Below the pieces are notes generated by a model that ran no database searches, was not told the DNA's origin, and saw nothing but the letters and a program-made list of their open reading frames with translations. Of a stretch of 26,270 bases of DNA, positions 6,078 to 14,350 are shown in pieces; the first letter of the stretch is position 1; each line of letters starts with the position of its first letter. The stretch lies in NCBI GenBank assembly GCA_014383605.1, contig JACNHM010000184.1, positions 1-26,270 of the forward strand, written 5' to 3'. Source of the DNA: Chloroflexota bacterium (GTDB lineage: Bacteria > Chloroflexota > Anaerolineae > UBA3071). The position numbers were made by a program, and so were the translations under genes.

Positions 6078-7523
6078 GTTGGCCCCCTTTCGTCCCTCTG
6101 CCGCAAACAACTTAAGCACTTTGGCTGCCGCGCCGCTGGCCTGGGCCACCGTCTCCGGGATGTCCCTGGGGCCCAGCCCCGCGCCGGCCAGGAACACGCC
6201 GGGCACGTCGCTTTCCACCGGCAACATCTCAGCGTTGGCCGGGACGTAGAAGCCGCTGCCGTCGCCCGCCAGGTTCAGCATCTCGGCCAGACGCTCGCTG
6301 CCCGCCGCCGGCAGCACCGCCGTGGCCAGCACCACCAGGTCGGCGGTGATCTCTACTCGCTGCCCGCTGAGCGTGTCCGCGCCCCAGACCACCAGCCGGC
6401 CATCCTGTGGAATGATCTTGGACACCTTGCCCCGCAGGTACACGACGCCGGACTCCTCCGTGGCCCGGGTGACGAACTCTTCATAGCCCTTGCCGCCGGC
6501 GCGGACGTCAATGTAGAAGACGTAAGCGTTGCCATCGGGCACGCGGTGCTTGTAGAGCATGGCGTGCTTGGCCGTGTACATGCAGCAGATCTTGGAGCAG
6601 TAGGGCACACCCCGCTCTGGATCGCGGGAGCCGCTGCACTGCACGAAGACGACCTCCTTCGGCTCCTTGCCGTCGGAGGGGCGGCGCACCTTGCCCGCCG
6701 TGGGGCCGGAAGCCGACAGCAACCGCTCGAAGGCCAGGCCGTCAATGACATTGGGCAGGCGACCGCCGCCGTACTCCGGCAAGCGGGTCGGTGAAAAGAG
6801 ATCGTAGCCTGTGGCCAGGACGATGGCGCCGACCCGCTCCTCGAACACCGTATCCTCCTGCTCGAAGGCGATAGCTTCCGTGGGGCAGACCTGGGCGCAG
6901 ACGCCGCACTTGGGACGGCGCGGCTTACCGCTGGCGGTGATCGCCGACACCCGGCCCGCCTCGATGTCCGCTTTGCTGGTGAGGTAGAGGCAGTGCTCGG
7001 CATCAATGACCGGTTTGTTGGGCACGGCCTGGGGCGAGACGATGTAGATCGCTTTGCGCTGCCCGATGGCCCGCTCGAACTCGGAGACGACCTTGGTGGG
7101 GCACTTCTCCTGGCACGTGCCGCAGCCGGTGCAGGCATCCCAATCCACGTAAGCCGCTTTGCGGCGGATGCGCACGCGGAAGTTTGGTAGATTGGTGGAT
7201 TGATGGGTTGGTACATTGGTCACCTGTTCACCAGATTCCCAATCTACCAATTTACCAGTTTCCCAATTTACCAATTCAACCGAGACGACTTCGGAGTAAG
7301 TCATCAGCTTAATGTTGGGGTGGTGGCCGACTTCCACGGTGCGCGGGGTGAGGATGCACTGCGAGCAGTCCAGCGTGGGGAAGGTCTCCGAAAGCTGGGC
7401 CATGTGGCCGCCGATGGAAGGCAACCGCTCGACCAGCACCACCTCGTAGCCGCTGTTGGCGACGTCCAGTGCGGCCTGCATGCCGGCAATGCCGGCGCCT
7501 ACCACCAAAGCGCGGGTAATCAT
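6075..7523 (-). CDS. HdrA-like iron-sulfur flavoprotein lacking the N-terminal and C-terminal HdrA domains
   Basis: A 482-residue HdrA-family protein. It begins directly with the FAD-binding motif VVGAGIAGMQAALD (7-20). It then has the HdrA hallmark TFPTLDCSQCILTP (47-60) and an inserted ferredoxin region with CTGCGTCQEKCP (131-142), Cys178 and CGVCAQVCP (206-214). The second flavin segment IVLATGYD is at about 234-241. It stops right after ASGAAAKVLKLF, where the other HdrA continues into its C-terminal ferredoxin. Residues about 82-115 come from a GATTGGTA-type repeat. QmoA-like HdrA homologues have a similar reduced layout, so a role in electron transfer with the longer HdrA at 3617-5416 is plausible but inferred. 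A reading frame extends to 7997 upstream but is a shadow of the pyrophosphatase gene. Confidence 0.9.
   Translation of the reverse strand: MITRALVVGAGIAGMQAALDVANSGYEVVLVERLPSIGGHMAQLSETFPTLDCSQCILTPRTVEVGHHPNIKLMTYSEVVSVELVNWETGKLVDWESGEQVTNVPTHQSTNLPNFRVRIRRKAAYVDWDACTGCGTCQEKCPTKVVSEFERAIGQRKAIYIVSPQAVPNKPVIDAEHCLYLTSKADIEAGRVSAITASGKPRRPKCGVCAQVCPTEAIAFEQEDTVFEERVGAIVLATGYDLFSPTRLPEYGGGRLPNVIDGLAFERLLSASGPTAGKVRRPSDGKEPKEVVFVQCSGSRDPERGVPYCSKICCMYTAKHAMLYKHRVPDGNAYVFYIDVRAGGKGYEEFVTRATEESGVVYLRGKVSKIIPQDGRLVVWGADTLSGQRVEITADLVVLATAVLPAAGSERLAEMLNLAGDGSGFYVPANAEMLPVESDVPGVFLAGAGLGPRDIPETVAQASGAAAKVLKLFAAEGRKGAN
7179..7280. repeat. GATTGGTA-type repeat inserted in frame in the second hdrA-like gene
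   Basis: Plus-strand GGTAGATTGGTGGATTGATG and GGTACATTGG are followed by inverted copies (CCCAATCTACCAATTTACC, CCCAATTTACC), so it can form a long imperfect hairpin. The in-frame product contains NWE, DWE and QSTNLP, the last shared with the insert in the hdrA gene at 4583-4675. It interrupts the segment just before NFRVRIRRKA. Confidence 0.8.
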
Positions 7524-7532
7524 TGCCTTACT

Positions 7533-7561
7533 ATTATACCTCTCAAATGGCTTTGACACAA
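7533..7561 (-). promoter_or_regulatory. Promoter of the hdrA-like operon, probably leaderless
   Basis: On the minus strand -35 TTGTGT (7556-7561) and a perfect -10 TATAAT (7533-7538) are 17 bases apart. The -10 ends 9 bases before the ATG at 7523, so transcription should start 2-3 bases from the start codon or on it. No ribosome binding site fits between. Confidence 0.65.
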
Positions 7562-7615
7562 CCGACGCCTGCCAGGCAAGCACGGTCGTACGATATGGCC
7601 ATTGCGGGATGCAGC

Positions 7616-9700
7616 CTAGAAGAGGCGAAAGGCCGCGATGACCGGAGCGAACAGGGTGGAGACCAGGGACATCACGGTGATGAGCGTGTTGAGGGAGGGA
7701 CCGGCCGTGTCCTTGAACGGATCGCCGACGGTATCGCCCACGACGCTGGCTTTGTGGGCATCCGAGCCAGGGCCGCCGAATTCGCCGGATTCGATGAACT
7801 TCTTGGCATTGTCCCACAGCCCGCCAGCATTGGACATCAGCAAGGCGAAAATGATGCCGGTGAAGATGCTTCCACCCAGGAAGCCTCCCAGACCCTCGGG
7901 TCCCAGAATGAAGCCCACCAGCACCGGGAAAACGATGGCCAGGAAAGCCGGCAACACCAGGGACGTCAACGCACCCTGAGCAGCCAGATCCACGCACGCC
8001 GCGTAGTCGGGTTTTTCGGTGCCTGCCAGGATGCCCGGACGTTGACGGAACTGCCGGCGGATCTCCTCGATCATTTTGAAGGCATTCCTTGTGACCGACA
8101 GCATGGTGAGCGCGCTGAACAAAGGCGGCGTCATCGCCCCCAACAGCACTCCCACGATGACCACCGGATGCCGCAGGCTGATGGTCAGCGTCACCCCCCT
8201 GGCCCCTACGACCTCGGCGTAGGCGGCGAAGAGGGCCAGGACCGTGAGGGCGGCCGCGCTGATGGCGAATCCCTTGGTGATGGCCTTGGCCGTGTTGCCG
8301 GCGGCGTCGAGCACATCGGCCGTGTCAATGACCTCCTTCGGCATCCCGGCCATCTGAGCGATGCCGCGCGCGTTGTCCACGATGGGGCCATAAGCGTCCG
8401 AGGACACGATCATGCCACTGATGGACAGCATCCCCACGGCGCTGATGCCCACGCCGTAGACGCCGCTTAGCCCCGACCTCTCGGCCAGGTAGTAGGAGAT
8501 GAACGTGGCCAGGGCAATACCGATGGTCGAAGGGACAATGCTGAGCAGTCCGTAGCTGAAGCCGGTGATGATGTTGATCGCCGCGCCGGAACCGGACACG
8601 CTGGCGGTTTCGAGCACCGGGCGGTTTTCCGCCGAGGTGAAGTAATCGGACGTAAAGCCGACGATGATGCCGGCGGCGAGCCCGGCCAGCGTCGGCCACA
8701 GCACCCCCAGATTGTAGCCGCCCAGCAGCACGACGGCGGCCACCAACGCGGCGAAGATGGCACAGGTGACGATCGTCCCCATGTTGAGCGCCTGGCCGGG
8801 CTTGCCGTTCTTGCCTACCCGCACGAACCGGATGCCGATGAGGGAAGCGATGATGCCCAGCGTGCACAGAATCAGGGGGAACACGGTGTACCTGGCCTGC
8901 AGGGTGGCCTCATGGGCGAAGAGAGAAGCCCCCAACAGCATCACGGCCACGGTGCTGGCCACGTAGCTATCGAAGATGTCCGCCGCCATGCCGGCGATGT
9001 CACCCACGTTATCGCCCACGTTGTCGGCGACCACGGCCGGATTGCGGGGGTCATCCTCGGGGATGCCGATTTCGACCTTGCCCACCAGATCGGCGGCGAT
9101 GTCGGCGGTCTTGGTGTAGATACCGCCGCCGGCTTTGGCCAACAAGGCCAGGGCCGATGCTCCGAAACTGAAGCCGAGGACGATCTCGGGGTCACCGGTG
9201 ATGAGGTAGATGGTGCTCATGCCGATGACTGCCAGTCCCACCATGGCCAGCCCCATCACCGCGCCGGCGTAGAAGGCGACCTTGAAGGCGCGGTTGATGC
9301 TCTCAAGGGCCGCTGCTGCACTGCGCACGTTGGCCGCGACGGCAACAGTCATGCCCATATACCCGGCCACGGCAGAACAGATTGCGCCGGCTACGAAAGC
9401 CAGGGCCATCCCGCCTCCTCGCAGCGGGGCCACGTTGACAACTCCCGTGCCCAGGTGCTCTATGTCAAAGCTGAATACGATGGCAATGATGATGCCCAGT
9501 CCTGTGGCGATGAAGGTAAGCGTCAAGTAAAGGCGGCGGAGGTACGATTTCGCCCCCTCTCGAATCCAGGAGGCCACCTCCTGTGCTCTCTTGGACCCAG
9601 CATCTTGCTGATGGACCCAATGACAGAGCCAGGCGGCTACTCCAACGGAAACGGTACCTGCCAGAAGGGCGGCGAAAAGCCAGGGCTGTGATGTGGGCAT
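7616..9700 (-). CDS. hppA: Membrane H+-translocating pyrophosphatase, K+-independent type
   Basis: A 694-residue, multi-span membrane protein that couples pyrophosphate hydrolysis to proton pumping. Visible signatures are EGAKSYLRRLYLTL near the N-terminus, GGGIYTKTADIAADLVGKVE and DNVGDNVGDIAG (about 222-233), NAGGLWDNAKK, and GSDAHKASVVGDTVGDPFKD near the C-terminus. The sequence GNTAKAITKGF has Lys472 and Thr475 at the two positions that separate K+-independent (Lys/Thr) from K+-dependent (Ala/Gly or Ala) enzymes. K+-independent members are proton pumps. The ATG at 9700 is chosen for AAGGAG upstream and the short hydrophobic first helix. It is 92 bases downstream of the unknown 254-aa gene, probably on the same transcript. 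Confidence 0.97.
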   Translation of the reverse strand: MPTSQPWLFAALLAGTVSVGVAAWLCHWVHQQDAGSKRAQEVASWIREGAKSYLRRLYLTLTFIATGLGIIIAIVFSFDIEHLGTGVVNVAPLRGGGMALAFVAGAICSAVAGYMGMTVAVAANVRSAAAALESINRAFKVAFYAGAVMGLAMVGLAVIGMSTIYLITGDPEIVLGFSFGASALALLAKAGGGIYTKTADIAADLVGKVEIGIPEDDPRNPAVVADNVGDNVGDIAGMAADIFDSYVASTVAVMLLGASLFAHEATLQARYTVFPLILCTLGIIASLIGIRFVRVGKNGKPGQALNMGTIVTCAIFAALVAAVVLLGGYNLGVLWPTLAGLAAGIIVGFTSDYFTSAENRPVLETASVSGSGAAINIITGFSYGLLSIVPSTIGIALATFISYYLAERSGLSGVYGVGISAVGMLSISGMIVSSDAYGPIVDNARGIAQMAGMPKEVIDTADVLDAAGNTAKAITKGFAISAAALTVLALFAAYAEVVGARGVTLTISLRHPVVIVGVLLGAMTPPLFSALTMLSVTRNAFKMIEEIRRQFRQRPGILAGTEKPDYAACVDLAAQGALTSLVLPAFLAIVFPVLVGFILGPEGLGGFLGGSIFTGIIFALLMSNAGGLWDNAKKFIESGEFGGPGSDAHKASVVGDTVGDPFKDTAGPSLNTLITVMSLVSTLFAPVIAAFRLF

Positions 9701-9792
9701 GGTTGTTTCTCCTTGCGCCGTGACAGATAAGGACGTGATTCGCAACATGTGAATATCAACCAACATGCCTTACGCTTTCTGTTATCGCGTTT

Positions 9793-10557
9793 TTACATGT
9801 TGGCTGAGCGCCACCAACGATAGTGTTGGGAGATCAATTCCTCTTGCGATGGCAGAGGAAAGCAGAGGAGTTGCACCTCATTCCCCACAAAGATCCCACT
9901 CTTGATCATGCGATAGGGGAACGAGGCCGGATGCGTGCGGTCAACCATCTTGCTATGGCCGGTCTTGGTTCTCAGATCCATCAAACACTGACGCAGGTGA
10001 CCAATGTTGGAATAGGGCAGGTCCCGCACAGCGCCGTGTTCAGGGTCTTCAGCCAGTTCGCTCAACCGTAGCTCCACGAAACAAACGGCTGGCAGGGAGA
10101 TGAGGCTGGCGGGGGTCTTAACGATGAGCTCATAGAAATCGCGAGGCCCCAAGGTGCTAACCACGAGGGGATGCACAGGTGCGACCTCTTGGTAGAGATG
10201 CAACTTCTCCGCATCCTCGGGGAATTCATCACTTGCTTCCAGCCCCAGCACCCGCCCATCCTGAGTCACGAGATAGAGCTTGTGGATGACATCCAGGGGC
10301 ACATGCTCCAGAACGCGATAGACGGAGATGTAGATCGAGCGTTTTGGGCTTCCGTCTTCGTGGGGCATACACCGCCGGATGCCTTCTTCGATGCGGAAGA
10401 ACTCGTGCCTGAAGTCCGGATCCACTTCGATGAAGAGTGCTTGTCCGCGGGCTTTCTTCTGAGACCCGATGGCGTAGTACACCCCAAACTCTTCGGGGGG
10501 CAGCATCGAAGCGATCAACGCCTCGGGCATCACTGATAGGTATAAGTGGATAGCCAT
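9793..10557 (-). CDS. Unrecognised 254-aa protein upstream of the pyrophosphatase
   Basis: I do not recognise this family. The protein starts MAIHLYLSVMPEALIASMLPP and has no signal peptide or membrane segment. It is mixed alpha/beta in character with scattered charged residues and ends in YRWWRSANM. Motifs that stand out are PPEEFGVYYAIGSQKKARGQ (19-39 region), RRCMPHEDGSPKRSIYISVYR and GPRDFYELIVKTPASLISLP. The start at 10557 has AAGGAG 6 bases upstream and a good promoter further up. Its GC content looks lower than that of its neighbours. It probably shares a transcript with hppA. A link to pyrophosphate or energy metabolism is only suggested by position. Confidence 0.8.
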   Translation of the reverse strand: MAIHLYLSVMPEALIASMLPPEEFGVYYAIGSQKKARGQALFIEVDPDFRHEFFRIEEGIRRCMPHEDGSPKRSIYISVYRVLEHVPLDVIHKLYLVTQDGRVLGLEASDEFPEDAEKLHLYQEVAPVHPLVVSTLGPRDFYELIVKTPASLISLPAVCFVELRLSELAEDPEHGAVRDLPYSNIGHLRQCLMDLRTKTGHSKMVDRTHPASFPYRMIKSGIFVGNEVQLLCFPLPSQEELISQHYRWWRSANM

Positions 10558-10632
10558 AGCATCTCCTTTTTAGCTTCTTCCTCACAGTTTGCGACGGGAA
10601 ACGCCGTTCTCGTTCCGAATCCTCTGGGACAC

Positions 10633-10660
10633 ATTATACCACACCTCTCCAAACAGGCAA
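10633..10660 (-). promoter_or_regulatory. Promoter for the 254-aa gene and hppA
   Basis: Minus strand -35 TTGCCT (10655-10660), 16-base spacer, perfect -10 TATAAT (10633-10638). It lies about 75 bases upstream of the ATG at 10557, leaving a normal leader with an AAGGAG ribosome binding site. Confidence 0.65.
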
Positions 10661-10679
10661 CAGGGAGACAGCAAACGAT

Positions 10680-10708
10680 TTGCTTTTTCACTGCATTTCT
10701 GCTAACAT
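10680..10708 (+). promoter_or_regulatory. Promoter of the penicillin-binding protein gene, probably leaderless
   Basis: -35 TTGCTT (10680-10685), 17-base spacer, -10 TAACAT (10703-10708). The ATG at 10716 is only 7 bases past the -10, so the transcript should start at or next to the start codon. It is divergent from the promoter at 10633-10660, about 20 bases away. Confidence 0.5.
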
Positions 10709-10715
10709 AGCAGGC

Positions 10716-13700
10716 ATGAACCGACGTGAACAACGTATCACCGCCTGGCGGCGCCGCCGCCGGGCGGCCAATCGAGGGTCAGGCATCACCGGCTGTTTGC
10801 TGCGCACAGGCGGCGGCTGCCTGCTGGTCACGCTGCTGACCGTCGGCCTGCTGCTGGCGTTGGCGGTGGGCGCGGTGGGCGGCGTTTATGCTTACTTCGC
10901 CCAGGACTTGCCCGACGCTGAAGCCATCGAGACCGAGCAGGTCAGCTTCGAGACCGTCAAAATCTGGGACCGCACGGGCCAGCACCTGCTCTACGAGGCC
11001 ATTGACCCCCGCCCCTACCGCGGCGACCGCACCTACGTCCCGCTCGACCAGATGTCCCCCTACTTGGTAGACGCCACCGTCGCCCTGGAGGATCGCAGCT
11101 TCTACGAGAACCCGGGCATCAACCTGCGCGGCTTGATCCGCGCCTTCGTGCAGAACCTGACCGGCGGACAGATACAAGGCGGCAGCTCCATCACCCAGCA
11201 GCTCATCAAGAACGTGCTGATCGAGCGGGAGCAGCGCTACCAGCGGCTCTATTCCCGCAAGATCAAAGAAGTCATCCTGGCGGTGGAGATCACCCGCCGC
11301 TATTCCAAGGATCAGATCCTGGAATGGTACATCAATTCCAACTTCTACGGCAACTTCGCCGTGGGCATCGAGGCCGCGGCGCGCATCTATTTCGACAAGC
11401 CGTCCAGCGAGCTGACGCTGGCCGAGGCGGCGATGCTGGCCGCGCTGCCGCAGTACCCTGGCCTCAATCCCATTGACAACCCCGATCCGGCCAAAGATCG
11501 GCAGCGCATCGCTTTGCAGGCCATGGTGGAGGCGGGCTACATCAGTCAGGAGGAGGCGGATGCCGCCTTCGCCGAGCCGCTGCAGGTGCGCGAGCAGGCC
11601 CTGGAGCGCTTCGACAATCTCAGTGCCCCCCACTTCGCCCTCTACGTGCTGGAGCGGCTCAAAAACACCTACAACACACCCGACGATCCCTATTTCATCT
11701 GGCGCAAGGGCTTGCAGGTCTACACCACGCTTGATCTGGACCTGCAAAAGCAGACCGAGTGCATCGCCCGCTCGCACATCGCTCATCTGCGCCACGAGGA
11801 GCCACCGGACGATCCCGCCTGTTTGCCCCGCGATCCGATCCCCCAGTTGGCAAGCCGCCAGAACGTGGAGCACAACGTCTCCAACGCCGCGGTGGTGGCT
11901 ATCCGGCCCCGAACGGGTGAGATCCTGGCCATGGTCGGCAGCCTGGATTACAACAACAAGGACATTGACGGCGAGGTGAACGTGGCCCTGGCCGAGCGGC
12001 AGCCCGGTTCCTCCTTCAAGCCCTTCACCTACCTCACCGCCTTCAGCCAGGGCTACTCGCCGGCCACGATGGTGCTGGACGTGCCCATGGGGTTCCCTGA
12101 CCCGCAGACCGGCATCTACGCCCCGGAGAACTACGATCGCCGCGCCCACGGCCCCATGCAGTTACGCCAGGCGTTGCAGAACTCCTACAACATCCCTGCC
12201 GTCTGGCTGCTGGATCAGGTGGGGGTCAAAAACGTGGTGGAGACCACGCATCGCATGGGCATCAATACGCTGACCAAAGACTACTACGGGCTGAGCCTGA
12301 CGCTGGGCGGCGGCGAGGTGCGGCTGATAGACATGGCCTACGGTTTCAGCGTCTTCGCCAACGGGGGCACGATGGCCGGACAGCCGGTGCCGCCGGAGCG
12401 ACAACGCCCTGGTTATCGCACCCTCGATCCTGTGGCCGTGCTGCAAGTCGTGGACATGGACGGCAACCTCGTTTACCGCTACGAGCAGCCGGAGGTGCGG
12501 GAGGTCATTCCGCCAAGCCTGGCTTACATGACGCTCAACGTGATGACCGACACCGCCGCGCGGCGGCCGGCCTTCGGCAGCTTCGCCGATTACCTGGAGT
12601 TGCCCGACCGCCCGGTGGGGGCCAAGACGGGCACGACCGATGACTGGCGCGATGCCTGGACCATCGGCTTCACGCCGCAACTGGCGGTGGGCGTCTGGCT
12701 GGGCAACAGTGACAACGAGGCTATGGACAGGATAGCGGGCTCCATCGGTGCTGCGCCCATCTTCCACGACGTGATGGCCTACGCGCACCGCGACCTGCCT
12801 GTGGAGAAGTGGCTGGAGCCGCCCGGCCTGGAGTGGGTCCAGGTCTGCTATCCCTCGGGCCTGCTGCCCACGGAGAACTGCCCCCGCACCGTGCGGGAGA
12901 TTTTCCTGCTGGGCCATGCGCCCACGACCCACGACACGCTCTATCAGGCCTTCGAGGTCAACCGCGAGAACGGCAAACTGGCCACGGTGTACACGCCGCC
13001 GGAGCTGAAGGAGCGGCGCGTTTACCCCATCTACCCACCCATCGCCGACGACTGGGTGCGAGAGGCCGCGATCGAGCAGCCGCCCCGCCAGTGGGACGAC
13101 AGCCACGGCCCCAGCCAGGTTGATCCGGAGACGGCCATCATTGAGCCGGCACCGTACAGCTACGTGCGCGGCGTGGTGGCGGTGACCGGCAATGCCCGCG
13201 GCGGCGATTTCCAGAACTACCGTTTGGAGTTCGGCCCCGGCCTCAGCCCCACAGCCTGGAGCCACCTGGGCGGCGAGCACACCAATCAGGTGGGCGAGGG
13301 GGTGTTGGAGTTCTGGGACGTGAGCGGCTTCGACGGGCTGTACACACTGCAACTGGTGGTCAACCGCGGCGGCGGCCCGCGCACGGCCTCCGTGCAGGTC
13401 ACGGTGGACAACATCTCCCCCACGGTCACGCTGCTCCACCCTGAGGATGGCGCGGCCTACGTCATGGAGGACGACGAGTGGGTGCGGGTCAGCGCCGAGG
13501 CCACCGACGGCTGGGCCATGGATCGGGTGGAGTTCTACCTGGACGGCCAGCTTTTCGGCACCACCACCGTCCCGCCGTACAGCCAGAAGTGGACCATCGC
13601 CATGTCGGACACCATCCCCGTGCCTGGCGCCATCATCTCCGAGACGCGGGTCATCACCAACCCCGACGGTACGGTGAGCCTGGGGGAGGTGAAGGTCTCG

Positions 13701-13967
13701 GAAGTGATCACCGAGCCCAACGGGCGACTGGTGTGGTGGTTCGAAAACGGCCGCAGCATCATCTCCGACACGCACGGCTACACCGAAACCCACGTCATCC
13801 AGGTCAAGGCCTACGACGCCGCCGGCAACGTCAGCGAGAGTGAGGAGATACGCATTTTCGTGACGCACGAGGAAGAGGAGGAGGAAGAGCAAGCCACGGC
13901 CTGGCTGGCGTCGGTGGCGTATCTGGGCGATGATGACAGAAGGAGACAGGTGAAAAGAGGGGCCTGA
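10716..13967 (+). CDS. Class A penicillin-binding protein (PBP1A family) with C-terminal Ig-like extension
   Basis: A 1083-residue bifunctional peptidoglycan synthase. It has a basic N-terminus and one membrane anchor (about 34-60). The GT51 transglycosylase (about 85-270) has VALEDRSFY (Glu125), GGSSITQQLIKN and RKIKEVILAVE (Glu185). The transpeptidase (about 390-680) has SSFK (Ser432), SYN (490-492) and KTGTT (637-641). About 400 further residues follow, including an Ig-like segment around VDNISPTVTLLHPEDGAAY and VEFYLDGQLFGTT, then a Glu-rich run and a basic tail. Typical PBP1A proteins are 700-900 residues, so the extension is notable and may bind cell-wall polymers. The ATG at 10716 has only a weak AGG upstream, which fits leaderless translation. 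The stop lies in the first unit of a GGGGCCTGA repeat. Confidence 0.95.
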   Translation: MNRREQRITAWRRRRRAANRGSGITGCLLRTGGGCLLVTLLTVGLLLALAVGAVGGVYAYFAQDLPDAEAIETEQVSFETVKIWDRTGQHLLYEAIDPRPYRGDRTYVPLDQMSPYLVDATVALEDRSFYENPGINLRGLIRAFVQNLTGGQIQGGSSITQQLIKNVLIEREQRYQRLYSRKIKEVILAVEITRRYSKDQILEWYINSNFYGNFAVGIEAAARIYFDKPSSELTLAEAAMLAALPQYPGLNPIDNPDPAKDRQRIALQAMVEAGYISQEEADAAFAEPLQVREQALERFDNLSAPHFALYVLERLKNTYNTPDDPYFIWRKGLQVYTTLDLDLQKQTECIARSHIAHLRHEEPPDDPACLPRDPIPQLASRQNVEHNVSNAAVVAIRPRTGEILAMVGSLDYNNKDIDGEVNVALAERQPGSSFKPFTYLTAFSQGYSPATMVLDVPMGFPDPQTGIYAPENYDRRAHGPMQLRQALQNSYNIPAVWLLDQVGVKNVVETTHRMGINTLTKDYYGLSLTLGGGEVRLIDMAYGFSVFANGGTMAGQPVPPERQRPGYRTLDPVAVLQVVDMDGNLVYRYEQPEVREVIPPSLAYMTLNVMTDTAARRPAFGSFADYLELPDRPVGAKTGTTDDWRDAWTIGFTPQLAVGVWLGNSDNEAMDRIAGSIGAAPIFHDVMAYAHRDLPVEKWLEPPGLEWVQVCYPSGLLPTENCPRTVREIFLLGHAPTTHDTLYQAFEVNRENGKLATVYTPPELKERRVYPIYPPIADDWVREAAIEQPPRQWDDSHGPSQVDPETAIIEPAPYSYVRGVVAVTGNARGGDFQNYRLEFGPGLSPTAWSHLGGEHTNQVGEGVLEFWDVSGFDGLYTLQLVVNRGGGPRTASVQVTVDNISPTVTLLHPEDGAAYVMEDDEWVRVSAEATDGWAMDRVEFYLDGQLFGTTTVPPYSQKWTIAMSDTIPVPGAIISETRVITNPDGTVSLGEVKVSEVITEPNGRLVWWFENGRSIISDTHGYTETHVIQVKAYDAAGNVSESEEIRIFVTHEEEEEEEQATAWLASVAYLGDDDRRRQVKRGA

Positions 13968-13981
13968 GGGGCCTGAAGGGG
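13959..13981. repeat. GGGGCCTGA tandem repeat at the PBP 3' end
   Basis: Two exact 9-base units (13959-13967 and 13968-13976) are followed by AGGGG. The TGA of the first unit is the stop codon of the penicillin-binding protein gene. Confidence 0.7.
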
Positions 13982-13989
13982 TGGAGTCT

Positions 13990-14018
13990 TTGCTTCGCTG
14001 CAGGGACTGTGCTACAAT
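13990..14018 (+). promoter_or_regulatory. Promoter of the toxin-antitoxin operon
   Basis: -35 TTGCTT (13990-13995), 17-base spacer, -10 TACAAT (14013-14018) preceded by TGTGC, close to an extended -10. It lies 26 bases before the GTG start at 14045. Confidence 0.65.
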
Positions 14019-14044
14019 GGGGCTGGGAGAAGGAGGTGGTGGAC

Positions 14045-14350
14045 GTGAGCGAACGACAGATCACCTTTGAGGTATCCGAGGAACTGTATCAGAAGATGTG
14101 CGAGGCTCAGGTGGCATATGCTGTACCCAGCCTGGCTGATTTTGCGCGACAGGCTCTTGAGGAGAAGCTTGAGCAACTGGAAAAGCGTCAGGCCTATCGG
14201 AGAGAGCTCGGAAGGCTGCGACAGGGCATTCGGGAGGCGGGTGGACTGAAGGCTCTTGGCTTAGGAGAGACCAAGGAGGAAATCATCGAGAGCCTCCGCC
14301 GCACCCGGCAGGAGATCTTCGAGGAGGAATATGCTCATCTGTATAGATAG
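14045..14350 (+). CDS. Antitoxin of a VapBC-like pair (ribbon-helix-helix-type N-terminus)
   Basis: A 101-residue protein starting at GTG 14045 (VSERQITFEVSEELYQKM), with AGGAGG exactly 8 bases upstream. Longer GTG starts at 14009, 14036 or 14039 are less well placed. The N-terminus looks like a ribbon-helix-helix DNA-binding segment (ITFEVSEELYQKM, then PSLADFARQALEEKLEQLEK). The rest is a charged helical tail of the kind that wraps around a toxin. Its last 20 bases overlap the PIN-domain toxin gene, the usual antitoxin-toxin order. It is probably autoregulated at the promoter at 13990-14018 (family knowledge). Confidence 0.78.
   Translation: MSERQITFEVSEELYQKMCEAQVAYAVPSLADFARQALEEKLEQLEKRQAYRRELGRLRQGIREAGGLKALGLGETKEEIIESLRRTRQEIFEEEYAHLYR

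Noticed and set aside
7524..7997. Upstream extension of the second hdrA-like frame
   Set aside because: It overlaps the end of hppA in another frame and is not HdrA-like; the promoter and the VVGAGIAG start place the N-terminus at 7523.
9701..9792. Separate promoter for hppA
   Set aside because: No -35/-10 pair with acceptable spacing was found; read-through from the promoter at 10633-10660 is simpler.
12162..13892. 576-codon open frame antisense to the PBP gene, with another at 10779-12149
   Set aside because: Same GC-driven shadow effect; no motif, no ribosome binding site, and the plus strand holds an intact PBP1A.
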